Below, piece by piece: positions 30,578 through 42,989 of a stretch of DNA of 64,000 nt (position 1 is the stretch's first letter; every line of letters starts with the position of its first letter). The translations under genes and the position numbers were made by a program. This DNA is from Denticeps clupeoides (Eukaryota; Chordata; Actinopteri; Clupeiformes; Denticipitidae), in assembly GCF_900700375.1 (NCBI RefSeq), contig NW_021629837.1, forward strand, positions 1 through 64,000, in the 5' to 3' direction. Below the pieces are notes generated by a model that saw only the letters and a program-made list of their open reading frames with translations, made no database searches and was not told the origin of the DNA.

Positions 30578-31122
30578 TGGGCGTGGTTAACGCTGTCACT
30601 TCAGACGCGCAAACAGGAGAAAACAGCGGCTTTCAGAGAGCAGCACAATGCAGAAATAAGTGAAGAGGGAGAATAAAAAGGTTTAGGAAACACTTAGAGG
30701 GGCCATGAGCAGGTAAAATAGTTCCATCGGTGAGCTCCCCTGTACAGACGGTAGAGATTGAGGTGGCCTCACATTTTCCTGATCAAAATAAATGGCATTA
30801 TTGAAAATAAATATATTAATACATATATTAAGGAAACACTGCGTGCACGAGTCGAAATAGCTTCTACCCTGTCTAGCAATTACTGGCCGTCCGAGTTGTT
30901 CTCACAGTAGGAAAACTGGACTTAACAACAAGTTTATTTATTACTAGTATTTAGTATTTAACTGCATGTACTACTGCTTATTTGTCATTTAATGCAGCTT
31001 CATCAAATTACCAACATAAAATCCTTATTTACTTTATTTAAGTCGCATTTTATGAACGCCTCCGTGTTTAATTTTAGAATCGCGCGGCGCCGCACGTCGC
31101 GTCGGACGAGAACGTCGTTGTC

Positions 31123-34109
31123 ATGGAAACGGAGTTTGTTGATCCTCAGAGCTGTAAAGCGACCGAGAGGAGCGACATCGTTTTTGGTGAGTAAAGAGTA
31201 AAATGATGTTTTTTGCGTTGACCAGCTGGTTTGTGGCCTCTAACCCTTCAGCGCGGGACCGGCGCCATGTTTTACTAATTAAAATAGTCTCCGTTTATCC
31301 AGCCGACATCGGTTTAGCTGCGATTTCCACAGCGAATAGGCTTATACTCGCAGCAACAGACTCTCAGTCGACTATTCGCGCAGATATTCTCATTTATTTA
31401 TGTATTTCTGCGAATTCGCGGTTCATTTGCATATTTGGCTGCTTCGCCGTCATAATTTTGAAAAACGGGGGAAAGCTACTTGGTGTATTGAGTGAGTAAC
31501 AGAATAAATAAAATAATTTTGTTGTCTGGTTATGTGGCTGTCGTTTGCTGTGTTTGCCCGTGTACTTTTACTGCTCAGGAAGATGAATTCAGTGTTTCTA
31601 GATCTCACTACAAATCACGTGGTGACTAAAGAACTTTAAAAAAGCGTCGCACTCCGGTCAGTGACGTCATCGTGTTTGTGTTTTAATTTAAACAGAAATA
31701 GAAGCTGAGCAAAGTGAGCAGATTGAGATTTCCCAGATTGAGAGATTCATCAGGATGGAGACCGTGAGAGAGCAGCGAGGAGGACCAGGACATCCAGGAT
31801 CCGACAGCAGCGGGAAGACGACGGTTGGTCCAGGCCCAGTTCAGCGGTGTGCGGCTGCATATCTACTGGGTTCTCGGGCCTGTGCTAAACCGACTGAGGG
31901 TAAAATTTTGCATGTTTTTTCTGGTGTTTTCTTGAACAAATTAATGATAAAACCACCTATCCCTTAATTTACAGTTGAGTTTTGTGAAAGTGAGGTGATT
32001 GTCATTGTGATACACTGCAGCACCACACATGGTGACACAACGAAATGTGTCCTCTGCTTTTATCCATCACCCTTAGTGAACACGGGTTTGCTTCTTTACC
32101 CGCTAGGCCACCACTGCCTCAGGCATAATTAATTCGGCAGAGGGCACAAGAGGAAAAGTTAAAATAGAAATGTATGCATGTTTTGTGATCTGCACATGAC
32201 TGAGGAAGACATTTTATACTATACATCCCAATTTGAATCATAATTAATGTGAAGATTTATGAATCTGCACAGTTTTAAAGTTAACGACTATTTTAAGAAG
32301 CAAATATTTCCCAGTTATCTTGTTAACTAAGTCTTACATGTTACTGTTGTAGTCTTTACACTTGTGGTAAATCTTGTTATTGTCTCTGTTAAAGGTTTGG
32401 CTATTCTAATTGAGCCAATGCCCCTACCATCAAAAGGGCAGAAGAAGGTGCAGAAATATCCTGCAGCCAGAAAGCCCAGCGACACTTCAAGGCTGGTCCA
32501 TCACGGGTCAACGTGCTGACAAAGCTGCCCCTGACGGGTACCACAGCCAAGTCACCTGTCCCCTACACTGTACCCAAGAGGACCAGACCAGACACCTTGT
32601 CCAGGAGGAACCAGACAAGCTGTCCATACGGAAGACCCCAGCCTGGAACGTCCACTGTGCTGCCTCTGCCTGTCACCGCTGTGACCAGTTCATCAGAGGC
32701 AGGCATGAAGGTCCCCAGGATGCAGCTGCCCCAGGACAAGTTAGTCCATCTCTTCAGCACTCAGGAAAAGCCAAATCCACTGAGTGCCGTGTGCCATCTT
32801 GGAGGAAACCACATTCTTGTCTCATGTTGTCCAGCTCGACATCAGAGCGAGAATCAATGAAGAGAAAGGAGACCATGAGAGAGCAGCAAGGAGGACCAGG
32901 ACATCCAGGATCTGACAGCAGCAGGAAGACGACGGCCGGTCCAGGCCCAGTTCAACGGTGCGCGGCTGCGTATCTACTGGGTTCTCGGGCCTGTGCTAAA
33001 CCGACTGAGGGTAAAACTTTGAATGTTTTTTTCTGGTGTTTTCTTGAACAAATTAATGATAAAAACCACCTATCCCTTAATTTACAGTTGAGTTTTGTGA
33101 AAGTGAGGCGATTGTCATTGTGATACACTGCAGCACCGCACATGGTGACACAACAAAATGTGTCCTCTGCTTTTATCCATCACCCTTAGTGAACACGGGT
33201 TTGCTTCTTTACCCGCTAGGCCACCACTGCCTCAGGCATAATTAATTCGGCAGAGGGCACAAGAGGAAAAGAAAATAGAAATCTATGCATGTTTTGTGAT
33301 CTGCACATGACTGAGGGAGACATTTTATACTTTATATCCCAACATGAATCATAATTAGTGTGAAGATTTCAGAATCTGCATAGTTTTAAAGTTAATGACC
33401 ATTTCAACAAGCAAATAATTCCCAGTTATCTTGTTAAATAAGTTGTACGTGTTACTGTTGTAGTCTTTACACTCATGGTAAATCTTGTTATTCTTTTGAA
33501 GGTTTAGCCATTCTAATTGAGCCAATGCCCCAACCGTCAAAAAGGCAGAAGAAGGTGCAGCAATATCCTGCAGCCAGGAAGCCCCAGCGACACCCCAAGG
33601 CCGGTCCATCACAGGTCAAAACGCTGACCAAGCTGCCCCTGACAGGTACTGTAGCCAAGCCGCCTGTCCCCTACACTGTAGCCAAGAGGACCAGACCAGA
33701 CACCTTGGCCGGGAGGAACCAGATGAGCTGTCCATACGGAAGACCCCAGCCTGGAACGTCCACTGTGCTGCCTCTGCCTGTCACCGCTGTGAGCAGTTTA
33801 CCAGAGGCAGGCATGAAGGCCCCCAGGATGCAGCCAGACCCGACCACCCCCTGGACCCAGCTGCCCCGGGACAAGTTGGTCCGTCTCTTCAGCACTCAGG
33901 AAAAGCCGAATCCACCGAGTGCTGTGTGCCTTCCATCTTGGAAGAAGCCGCATTCTCGCCTCATGACGTCCACCACAACATCAGAGCGAGAAGCAATGAA
34001 GAGAGAGGCTCAGCGGCAGCGAGAGGAGGCGGCCAGGATCACCCGTAATGGGGTAGACTGCAGCGTACTGGCTGACCGCTGGCACTACCCGTACATCTGG
34101 CCTAATTAA
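31123..34109 (+). CDS. Uncharacterised Pro/Lys/Arg-rich gene, unit 2
   Basis: Exons: A 31123-31186, B 31696-31899, C from 32395 fused to a second B with donor at 33011, C' 33502-34109. In exon C one C is missing (AAAGCCCAGCG for AAAGCCCCAGCG), so the GLAILIEPMP frame shifts early. The shifted frame happens to run open into the fused second exon B (237 codons, 32410-33123). The intron before exon B has TGACGTCATCG, as in unit 3, where unit 1 has TGACGTGTCG. The C' product is identical to unit 1. Confidence 0.55.
31985..32118 (-). mobile_element. SINE-A with large internal deletion, first copy, unit 2
   Basis: Followed by CTCAGGCATAATTAATTCGG; unit 1 lacks a few bases there. Confidence 0.8.
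33098..33230 (-). mobile_element. SINE-A with large internal deletion, second copy, unit 2
   Basis: As at 13470-13602. Confidence 0.8.
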
Positions 34110-34325
34110 TGGTAAGTAAGTGAGAGGTAAGTGAAGTAATATGTAATAAGTTAGGTAGTAATACTTATTTAGTAATATGTAGTAAGTTAGGTTATACTAT
34201 TTAGTTATATGTAGTAAATTGGGTAATTAGTCTAGACAGGACTTGTAATTGATATGATGTCTGTGTGTTTACGTGTGTAGTTCTAGTGACACGGTAGTAC
34301 AGTGCTTGGAGATATGAGCCACCCG

Positions 34326-34467
34326 TAGGCCATATATCAGGAAAAGTTGAACATACACTACCTTTCCTCACACATCTACACACAAACCTCATACATACAC
34401 CATATATTCCTCACACATCTACACACAAACCTCGCACATACAACACGTTTACTTGATATATGGCCTA
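34326..34467. repeat. 14-bp inverted repeat with 43-bp tandem repeat, unit 2
   Basis: The arms TAGGCCATATATCA and TGATATATGGCCTA are intact. Confidence 0.7.
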
Positions 34468-34468
34468 G

Positions 34469-34614
34469 GGGGTGTCTCATATGGAGCTGCTGCCTTATAG
34501 AAAGAAGCTGGGTTCTAGTCCTGGCCCAGGTTCTTTCTGTGTGGAGTTTGCATGCGCTGCCCGTGTTCACGTGGGTTTTTCTCCGGGTACTCCGGTTTCC
34601 CACAATCAAAACAT
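34469..34614 (+). mobile_element. V-SINE core fragment, unit 2
   Basis: Has CTCCGGGTACTCCGG, the canonical form; unit 1 lacks one G. Confidence 0.7.
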
Positions 34615-34758
34615 TATTTCAGACATTTTTCTACTATCTAGTAATTATTTTTTATTATTTCAAATTTGTGACTTGTAATAACTGTAATTTGGCAGTTAAA
34701 TTTAGTCAAACTACTGGTTGTTCTGTGAACCAGTATGAATTGGCAAACCAAATACAAA

Positions 34759-34828
34759 TCCCTGGTGGTGTATTGGTAACACATTCACCTTCATGGTGGA
34801 AATACCAGGTTCGAACCCTGGCCAGGGT
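34759..34828 (+). pseudogene. tRNA-Glu-like sequence, unit 2
   Basis: 70 nt, one A fewer than unit 1 before the T arm, which gives a better variable-loop length. Confidence 0.6.
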
Positions 34829-35141
34829 GAAATTAATGGTTTGCCCCTCAACATTGTTGTTTTTCATTTTTATCTATCTGTTGGTAGTAAGTGGATTTTT
34901 GGTTCACAGGCGAGTGTTTTAACCCACTAGGCTACTTACCTACTAATTACAAGTCTGGTTGTAGTTGGCGTATCTTCTAAGCTATTTTGAGCACCTGGTT
35001 TATTTTTAAGCCTCAGCTTTTTTTTGCAGAATGAAAAATGTTTCATTCGAAATATTTTTTTTCTTTCATGTTCTTTATGTTTGTCTCTTTTCTGTTATTT
35101 TTCTCTATTTTTGTTTAATTTTAGTTTTGCCCTGAAAAGAC

Positions 35142-35501
35142 TCAATCATCCTCCTTTGTCTGTTGCAGAACAAACATGGGATTCTACCTTATCCTACCTC
35201 ACAGCCCTTATTACACCTCGCACTGCATCTCGTATACTCCGAGCCTCCAGTACTGCTCGCATGGTCGCTCCATCGCTAAAGGTAAAAAGAAGCTCAAGAC
35301 CTTCCTCTTTAGAGAATATTTAGTAACTTGTAATGTTCTTATGTACAGAATCTACAACAAGAGTAAATAAAAATATTGTATTCATAGTTGAGGGTCCTAA
35401 TGAACTAGAACTGATCACTTCATCGATGGTAACTTGAAAGCACGTTGTTAGTCGCTCTGGATAAGGGCGTCTGCCAAATGCCTTAAACGTAAATGTAAAT
35501 G
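35142..35501 (+). mobile_element. Non-LTR retrotransposon 3' end, unit 2
   Basis: Tail reads CTGCCAAATGCC (CTGCCAATGCC in unit 1). Confidence 0.65.
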
Positions 35502-35504
35502 TGC

Positions 35505-36195
35505 TAAGACATGGCTTCCGTGTGGCCACTCTACCATACAGGCCTGCTGTGGATTGCTGCAGAGATGGTTGTACAAGAAGGTTCTCCTCTGTCCACAGAG
35601 GACCTCTGACAGAGTGACCTTTGGGCTTTTGGTCATGTCCTTGACTAAGGACCTTCTTCCCTGATTGCTCAGTTTAGGTGGCGGGCCAGCTCTAGGTAGA
35701 CATCTGGTGGTTTGAAATTTATCCACTTATGGATGATGGAGGCCACTGTGCTCATTGGGACCATCAAAGCAGAGCCATTTTTCTGCAACGTTCCCCAGAT
35801 TTGTGCGTTGAGACAATTCCTATGACTTCATGCATTGTTTTGTTCTCTGGTAGGAACTTTCAACTGGGACCTTATATAGACAGGTGTGTGCCTTTAAAAT
35901 CATGTCCAATCAAGAGATTTCTCCTCAGGTGGACTCCAACTAAGCTCAGGTGCCTCCAGGGGGCATCGGTGCTCAATTTTGAGCTTCATGGTAAAGGCTG
36001 TGAATACTTGTGCTTTCTCATTTTTTTTCTTTTTAATAAATTTGCTTAAACTTTAAGTAAACTTTTTTCATGTTGTCATTAGGGTGTGTTGAGTGTGTAG
36101 AAATGTGAGAGGGAAAAATTATTTAATACATTTTGGAATAAGTTTGCAACATAACAAAATGTGGAAAAGTGAAGACTTTCCAGATGCAAGTATTT
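35505..36195 (-). mobile_element. Tc1/mariner transposon fragment, unit 2
   Basis: Keeps GACCTTATATAGACAGGTGT, the family's usual sequence, where unit 1 is shortened. Confidence 0.8.
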
Positions 36196-36233
36196 GCTTT
36201 TTTACTGTGTATTCCATACATTACATTGAAAAT

Positions 36234-36658
36234 TGAAGTGATTGTTATTGTGAAACACTGCAGCACAGCACACGGTGACACAACAAAATGTGTTCTCTGC
36301 TTTTAACCATCACCCTTGGTGAGCAGTGGACAGCCATGACTGTGGAGTGGTGGTAGTAGCCTAGTGGGTAACACACTCGCCTATGAACCAGAAGACCCAG
36401 GTTCAAATCCCACTTACCATTGTGTCCCTGAGCAAGACACTTAACCCTAAGTTGCTCCACGGGGGGACTGTCCCTGTAACTACTGATTGTAAGTCACTCT
36501 GGATAAGGGCGTCTAATAAATGCTGTAAATGTAAATGACAGGCGCCCGGAGAGCAGTGTGTGGGGACGGTGCTTTGCTCAATGGCACCTTGGCTGTTCGC
36601 CATTCAAACTGGCAACCTTCTGATTATGGGGCCACTTCCTTACCTGCTAGGACACCAA
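36234..36658 (-). mobile_element. SINE-A interrupted by SINE-B, unit 2
   Basis: Parts 36234-36340 and 36535-36658. Confidence 0.88.
36341..36534 (+). mobile_element. SINE-B nested in SINE-A, unit 2
   Basis: ATGAC target-site duplication at 36336-36340 and 36535-36539. It lacks three bases in CACTTACCATTG compared with unit 1 (CACTTACTACCATTG). Confidence 0.92.
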
Positions 36659-36659
36659 G

Positions 36660-36889
36660 GACTTTCTGAAGGGGTCGACTTTACTCAACAGACTTTACCA
36701 AATATAAAGGTGAATGGAGACCAGTATATTTATGTCAGTGTGAGTAAGACCTGGACAGACGCAGAGACATATTGCAGAAGTACCTACACTGATCTCGTCA
36801 GCATAAGTTCTGCTGAGAATGCTAGGGACAGCGCATTAAGACAAAATTTCTTCATGTGGATTGTATCAGACCTGTATGGTAGTCGCTGA
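36660..36889 (+). pseudogene. C-type lectin-domain fragment (first half), unit 2
   Basis: Reads ENARDSALRQNFFMWIVSDL before stopping, where a functional lectin would have WIGL. Same inverted arrangement as in unit 1. Confidence 0.75.
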
Positions 36890-36930
36890 ATGAGGCCGCA
36901 CTACAGTGCTGAGCGTCACCTGCTTTATCT

Positions 36931-36980
36931 GGTTCTCCAGTTGGTGAAGGAGGAGTCGCTCGGGTCAAACCAAGTCTTCA
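36931..36980 (-). pseudogene. C-type lectin-domain fragment (second half), unit 2
   Basis: Minus-strand KTWFDPSDSSFTNWRT. Confidence 0.6.
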
Positions 36981-37100
36981 CTCTGTAGGGGCCTACCCAT
37001 GCATCTGTTCGACTCTCATTCGCACTCAAATTTCTTATTCTGGTGAGATCAGTGTGATTATTTCTTCAAATTATTAATTTTTTATATATGATTGTGGCCA

Positions 37101-37292
37101 TTGTGGTTGCATGGTGCCGCTGAGGTTAGCAATGTAGCCTCACACCTCCAAGGTTGTGTGTTCAAATCCCAGCTCAGACCTTGTGTGGGCAGAGCGTGGA
37201 TTTCCTCTGTGTTCTCTGGTTTCCTCCATCCATCCAAAAGCATGAGAGAATGAGGACTAAGCGGTTACGAATAATGAGTATGAGTCAATGAG
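37101..37292 (+). mobile_element. V-SINE, unit 2
   Basis: As at 17471-17660, with the B-box TGTGTTCAAATCCC restored (unit 1 has an extra A). Confidence 0.75.
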
Positions 37293-37542
37293 AATTATCA
37301 TTAAAACTCTTACATGCTGGAAGTAGACAATCTAGCCCTTTGGTGTTACATTAACTACTCTTTCACTGTATCCTGGCACTGGCATCTTGAAAAACATCCA
37401 TTGCTGGAAACTAGTGGCTATTCAGTACATTGAGGTTGTCTGTTTTATTGCCACGTAGAATTGCTGCACTCAGCCCTCCCAACCAACTGAATCAACCTCA
37501 TATCTTAACACGCTCAGGAACAGGGTCAACCTGGACACATCA

Positions 37543-37695
37543 CATTTACATTTACGGCATTTGGCAGACGCCCTTATCCAGAGCGACTTACAACGTGCTT
37601 TCAAGTTACCATCGATGAGGAGATCAATTCCGGTTCACTAGGACCCCCAACTATGAATACAATCTTTTTATTCACTCTGTTGTAGATTCTGTACA
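37543..37695 (-). mobile_element. LINE/SINE-type tail, inverted copy, unit 2
   Basis: Pairs with 35346-35501. Confidence 0.75.
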
Positions 37696-38010
37696 CATCA
37701 GTCCACTTGACCTTCATCCATCACGTCCACACAGATGTTTAGTTCTTGTTGCATAGTGTGTGGAGATCTTTTAACTATCACTATGAAACACAGCTCTTCA
37801 ACATTTTATGTGATTTTACCTCTCCAAACAATGGTAATGTCAGACCCTGAGTGATAAAAACATGGATTAAGTGGTTATTGAAAAGGAGTTTCCCAAGTTA
37901 CTCATACATTCCGGTCATAAAAACATGATTTATTTTGTTGTTTAGAGGAATTATGAACATAGAATCATTCCCATGAGAATATAAACACAATGCAATATTA
38001 TAACTTGTTG

Positions 38011-38206
38011 TTTACATTTATTTTACAGCATTGATCAGATGCCCTTATCCAGAGCGACTTACAATCAGTAGTTACAGGGACAGTCTCCCTGGAGCAATTT
38101 AGGGTTAAGTGTCTTGCTCAGGGACACAATGGTAGTAAGTGGGATTGAACCTGGTTCTTCTGGTTCATAGGCGAGTGTGTTACCCACTAGGCTACTACCA
38201 CCCTGG
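38011..38206 (-). mobile_element. SINE-B near full length, unit 2
   Basis: ATCAGATGCCC; unit 1 has ATCAGACTGCCC. Confidence 0.9.
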
Positions 38207-38300
38207 TAGTAGTTTACAACAACCAACACAATTTTGCACTTGATAAAAACTTGTGTTATGATGTGCTGAGCTCCCCACATCCCAATACTCAGACAGAAAT

Positions 38301-38825
38301 CTAGTTCTGTGTTCTTTGTACATTTTTTAGCTGCAGTTTAATGTTGCCGGGCAGTCCATGTTTAACAAACTCTTCATAAAGCTGAAAAGACCAATAAAAA
38401 ATATATATTGTTATGTTAACACCACAGAATGCTGTTGAAAGTTGCTTTCTATGGGTATGAAAATTGGTCTTTGTATGCTCTTACCTGATTTACGACAGTT
38501 TGTTCAATTTCAGACCATGTTAGGTCTGTGCTGGAGGTGAATTTTACTTGCAGCCCAACATACATTAAAGAATCTACAGAAGGAAACATTCTACATAAAT
38601 GAGAGGAGACACACAACACACATCCATTATATCCATTGTAAAAAATAAATAAATGAATTATCATAGCAGATGAACGGCAGGCTGCTGCCGCAGTTTTCTT
38701 CAGCCCATTGGCCAGAGTTCGTGAAAGACGCAGCAGTACAGCCTGCGTTGTCCGGCTGTCCGCTTTCCCAGTTGGTGAAGGTGGAGTTGCTCTGGTCCGA
38801 CCAAGTCCATTGGGGACAATGACAG
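38301..38825 (-). CDS. Fish C-type lectin, last three exons (5'-truncated), unit 2
   Basis: CTLD exon complement 38662-38825, middle exon complement 38485-38573 (89 nt, frame intact: SLMYVGLQVKFTSSTDLTWS then EIEQTVVNQ), last exon complement 38301-38381. The reading is continuous across the three exons if CTLD ends at TATG. That expected donor reads AT instead of GT, as in the other units. Confidence 0.82.
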
Positions 38826-38974
38826 CTGTCCGCCAGTCTAGTTATACACACCGACCATTCATCAGATATGCACATTTACATTCACGGTGTACATTTTCTT
38901 CCTCCATCAAAAAGACTTGTGCAGCAAGTAAAAGCTTGCCCTGGAGCCGTAATAAATCCATTCGGAAAGGATAC
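38826..38974. other. Lectin/BRF1 chimeric junction, unit 2 to unit 3
   Basis: Same join as 19199-19348, differing by T-run length. Confidence 0.7.
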
Positions 38975-39421
38975 GTGGGGTCCCCTCCGTTCGACACACC
39001 ATGTAGAGGCAGGCGGCGATGACGTGTGCCGACTTGCGGCCAAAAGTCAGACGTTTGGACAGCGCCATCTTGTAGAAGTTTAAGGCCGTGTCCAAGCAGT
39101 GCTGGTTCATCTGCAGCTGCCGGCCCAGTTGGTTTATTTGTCGTCTTGCTGGACAGACAGACACAAAACACACATACACAATCAACATTATTCATCCTAC
39201 CATTCTATTGGCGTGATGAAACTAAACGTTGTGCGTGGGCACGTACCAGAACTCCACAGTAATCAAGTAACCCCGTTCATATTTTCTCACATTTCCTCAA
39301 CCAAGTTCACATTTAATGTGGGAAGGGAGGGGAAGAAACAGGCCACATCAGACAGCCGTTTATCCCAACAACTAATACACAAGGTCTGAGTGAGTGCGTG
39401 AGTGTGTGTGTGCGTGCGTGC

Positions 39422-39452
<31 letters not shown>

Positions 39453-42417
39453 CACATTTGAAGACGCATCTTAGGGTATTTGCAGATGGGAAAATCTCTC
39501 AAAACCGCTTTCTAATTTGATGACCTCAGACAGAATGAATCTCCACACAGACAGTCTTCAGTCATGTTAACTACACACACACACACTGCAACACAGTAAG
39601 AATCGCAATGTGTCGCCACAAAGAGACCCCCCTTACCAAACCACGCGACGGCCACTCCTTGAACACGTCATTAAAAGAAAAGTTCTCTTCCAATCTGTCG
39701 CGAGAGTTATACATCAGCACAACAACAAAACACACTACCGTCGTGCGACGGACCCCTGCGGCTTTTTCTGGCTGGGCTGGTACAAACGAACTGTTCAAAG
39801 GAATAACATTTCCAAACATTTAACCAAGAGGGCCACATCTGACAGACGGTACGAGGGCCACACGCAGAGAGCAGCAGTGCCGAGGCAAGATTAGGATGTG
39901 CGCGTCGTCGCTGATCTGACCGGAGAGTCTGAGATTTAAGGTATGGCACCAGAGGACATCCTAATAGGCACAGGAAGTGATGTCATTCCTCCAGGGGTGA
40001 CCCATCTGAAAGATCTGGGGAAAGAACGCAGATAACTGAACATCATGTGACTACAGGATGCACGTCCCTGGGAACTGTGGATTTTAGGATCACTTCAGCC
40101 CATAATTAAAGGGCTCTGCTAACAGAGGCTGTTACTGGAGACCAGTCAGTCACTTAGCAACAGCTGCTAAACAAATCACTGTTTTAATTGAAATTTCAGG
40201 CAGGCAGTAAAAACAGATTTAGTGGAGAATTGGTCGGTTTGAGAATTCTCTAGCTGTAGGTACAAAAGAAGCCACTTTTGGAACTCTGCGCTCATCTTGT
40301 ACAGAATCTGTGGTATTTTAAAAGAACCAACGCAGTTATTAGGGTTGAGTCTGCAGAATTTATGATAATATCATGACATACAATGTGAGCAGCTTGTGTG
40401 TATGTCATGTCCTGCAGTCTAAAAATCCACCCTTAATTTGACGTCCCATCTCACATCAGTGCCACGGACAGACATATTAATCAGTCTTTTCATCCAAGTC
40501 TTTGTACAGTACAGCCAATAAGCTCAGGCTGAATCTACGGTAAGAGAAATAGGTTCCTGGTACCTGTGAACCAGCTGACCCACGTACTTAACCCACCACT
40601 GACCCAGGGGACTCACCTGTAATTAGTGAATGTGGATGAGGGGACATAAATAAATTCAGTACGAATGACACCAAACTAATCATTAGCAAGCAATCGGCCA
40701 GGTGCTATTTATGGTGTAGGTTATTTTTATTTATGGCATAAGCTATTGATGATGCTGTAGAGGTATATGAAAATGAATACCAAAACCACCCTCACATACA
40801 TCAGATAATCATTCTGCAGCTATGTATACCTGGAAGAGGAAATAAAGCCAAAAAGATGTTTTTTTTTTTTTTTTTTTTAAGTACTCTCATCTTCAAATCA
40901 ATCATTTTACTTGCAACGGGTGTGCGATGAGCTCACCATTTTGCACAGTCTGGGCTCGGGACTCCTTGCCTGTCCCCGCAAAAAAAGCAGAACCCATGGA
41001 AGGGGCATTTCCTGCAGCTGAAACGAGAACCAGGCCAAAATGTAACAGCCAAGAAAAACAAAGAAAACGTTACAGACATTTACATGCAACAGTGTTGATC
41101 AGATAAACACAGTGACAAAATACTGAAATATTTTTGAAAGGGAATATTAAACGCTTCAGGCATTGGTACTAAAGGGGGCATTACAAATGATAGAGCACCG
41201 CCCTCTGCTGGGGAACAAACACCTCTACAGCTCAACCTGTTCCCATGACCAATCGCAACCATGGAAATGGCAGAAAATCGTTGAGAAAAAAAAAAAAAGA
41301 AAAAACAAATGAGTGTCGTTTTTATGTGTGTATAATAAAAATAATACATCACAACCTTGCATCAGATTAAACACTGAACTGGACTTTTTGCCCCATCGCC
41401 AGCCCACTAGGGGTTTGATTCTCACTTTCGGTGTGAGAGTTCAAAAGGTTGTTGTTGCGTCAATGTTTTATGGGGCAGTGGTGGCCTAGCACATCAGAGG
41501 TTTGTAGGTTCAAATCCCTGAAACGCAATGGTGCCAATGAGGTGACACTGAGCAAAGCACCGTCCCCACACACTGCTCCCCAGACACCTTTCATGGCTTC
41601 TGGGTTGTATGCACCATGTGCTGTGTTTCACAAAAATGATCACTTCACTTTCAAATTGGGGAAGTGGTGGCCATAATCATTTTTATTTTTACATTTAGAA
41701 GATGAAAAACCTATATATAATTACTTTCACTACATCCTAAAGTAAAATTTTTAAAAAGGAAAATTTATGCACACAGTGTCATCTTATGAAAAATATTCAG
41801 TTTTTCAATGATTAATACTATCAATAAAAAATGAAAAAAGGTTTTATTGCCTTACAGCAATTCAAAAACCTGTATTGAGAACAGCTAGACCCGCAGTAAG
41901 TGTACTGACAGGATCTAGTAAAAGTAATTTAATAAACCACACTAGTGACCTGATACGGAGGGATAATAAATTGTGGGTTGGGTTAAATTAGCTTTCCTTC
42001 TCCTGCCTGCGAGCCACCAGTAAGAATTTAGGGAGATCTCGCCATCTACTTCCAACATATATCCTCTGAATCAGATTATTAATCAGATATCTAAGAAAGA
42101 ACACATGATGTTTTAGTATGTTGCCATTAAAAGACACATTATGTGCAGTGAGAAAGAAAAATAAAAATGTCAATTTCCACCATGGCCTAGGTTTCCAACG
42201 AGCGGGTGTGAGTAAATAATTAAGTAAGTGTGCTCTCACAATCTCCAGCCACAAACTGGCCCACAGCCGATAGTTTCCCACTGGAGCTCTCCGAAAAAGT
42301 GACCTCGGAGACGATGATGTTGTCCTCCAGGACCGATCCACAGCCCATGCAGACTGCATCTCCCCTGGACTGGTCAACATCAATGTCGGTCCCACCGCAG
42401 GTCTTGCAGACCCTCAT
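38975..42417 (-). CDS. brf1: BRF1 5' part, copy c: exons 1-3, open frame
   Basis: Exon 1 is complement 42240-42417, exon 2 complement 40937-41017 and exon 3 complement 38975-39148 (178, 81 and 174 nt). They join in frame to 144 codons: zinc ribbon (residues ~4-30), linker [23 protein letters not shown], and the first cyclin-fold helices [20 protein letters not shown], then [20 protein letters not shown]. Exon 3 ends CCCCAC at donor GTATCC, where vertebrate BRF1 has an exon border. The remaining cyclin folds and the C-terminal TBP- and Bdp1-binding regions are absent; lectin exons follow. No frame defect is seen. If expressed, it would yield a protein able to hold zinc and perhaps contact Pol III but not complete TFIIIB (inference). 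Confidence 0.93.
39388..39454. repeat. (GT)n microsatellite, unit 3
   Basis: Longest copy, with a private GTGCACATTTG right edge. Confidence 0.93.
41472..41654 (+). mobile_element. SINE-A in BRF1 intron 1, unit 3
   Basis: As in unit 1, including CTCCCCAGACAC. Confidence 0.85.
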
Positions 42418-42658
42418 GATGGCTGCAAGGCCAGAGGGTCAAAGGGGACAACTCTGAAAAGACAAAGGGAAAACGAATCTGGATTATCCACTGCAACTGC
42501 ATATACACACACACCACTATGAATCTGGTAATATCTGTACACCCTAAAACCTCACAAATAAAGTGTCTATTATTAAATATCAGCACCAAAAACAAGCCCA
42601 ACATTTCTCCTGATCACATGACTAAATTAGTGTTCTGATATTATATTAAGATGAAACT

Positions 42659-42869
42659 GAAAGTGATTGTCATTGTGAAACACTGCAGCACAGAACAGCA
42701 CGGTGACACAACAAAATGAGTCCTCTGCTTTTAACCATCACCCGGGTGAGCAGTGAGCAGCCATGACAGGCAGAAGTGTGTGGGGACGGTACTTTGCTAG
42801 GTGGCACCTTGGCTGTTCAGGATTCGAACCCACAACCTTGTGATTACAGGGCCGCTAGGCCACCCGTGC
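42659..42869 (-). mobile_element. SINE-A upstream of BRF1, unit 3
   Basis: Same 12-bp loss as in unit 1. Confidence 0.85.
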
Positions 42870-42989
42870 TAAAAACATGCATATGATCAAAGTCTGGAAA
42901 CACACATTTACGGTAGCAATAACATATATGCATCTTTTTAATACACGAAAACATGACAAATCAGGAGGTCCCTCCACCCCCCCAAAAAA

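Larger units (their letters stand above)
31758..34007 (+). repeat. Internal 1.1-kb tandem duplication, unit 2
   Basis: Copy 1 is 31758-32868 and copy 2 is 32869-34007, with the same break as in unit 1. Confidence 0.88.
19591..39215. repeat. Tandem array unit 2 (~19.6 kb)
   Basis: Second full copy of the unit, with the same order and orientation as unit 1. It carries private 1-nt indels that break reading frames kept open elsewhere: in BRF1 exons 1 and 3, in the 93-codon ORF and in the proline-rich gene. Many lie in short homopolymers. Confidence 0.97.

Noticed and set aside
32410-33123. 237-codon plus-strand ORF in unit 2
   Set aside because: It exists only because one C is missing in exon C of this unit; it reads exon C in the wrong frame and then the fused exon B in the right one.
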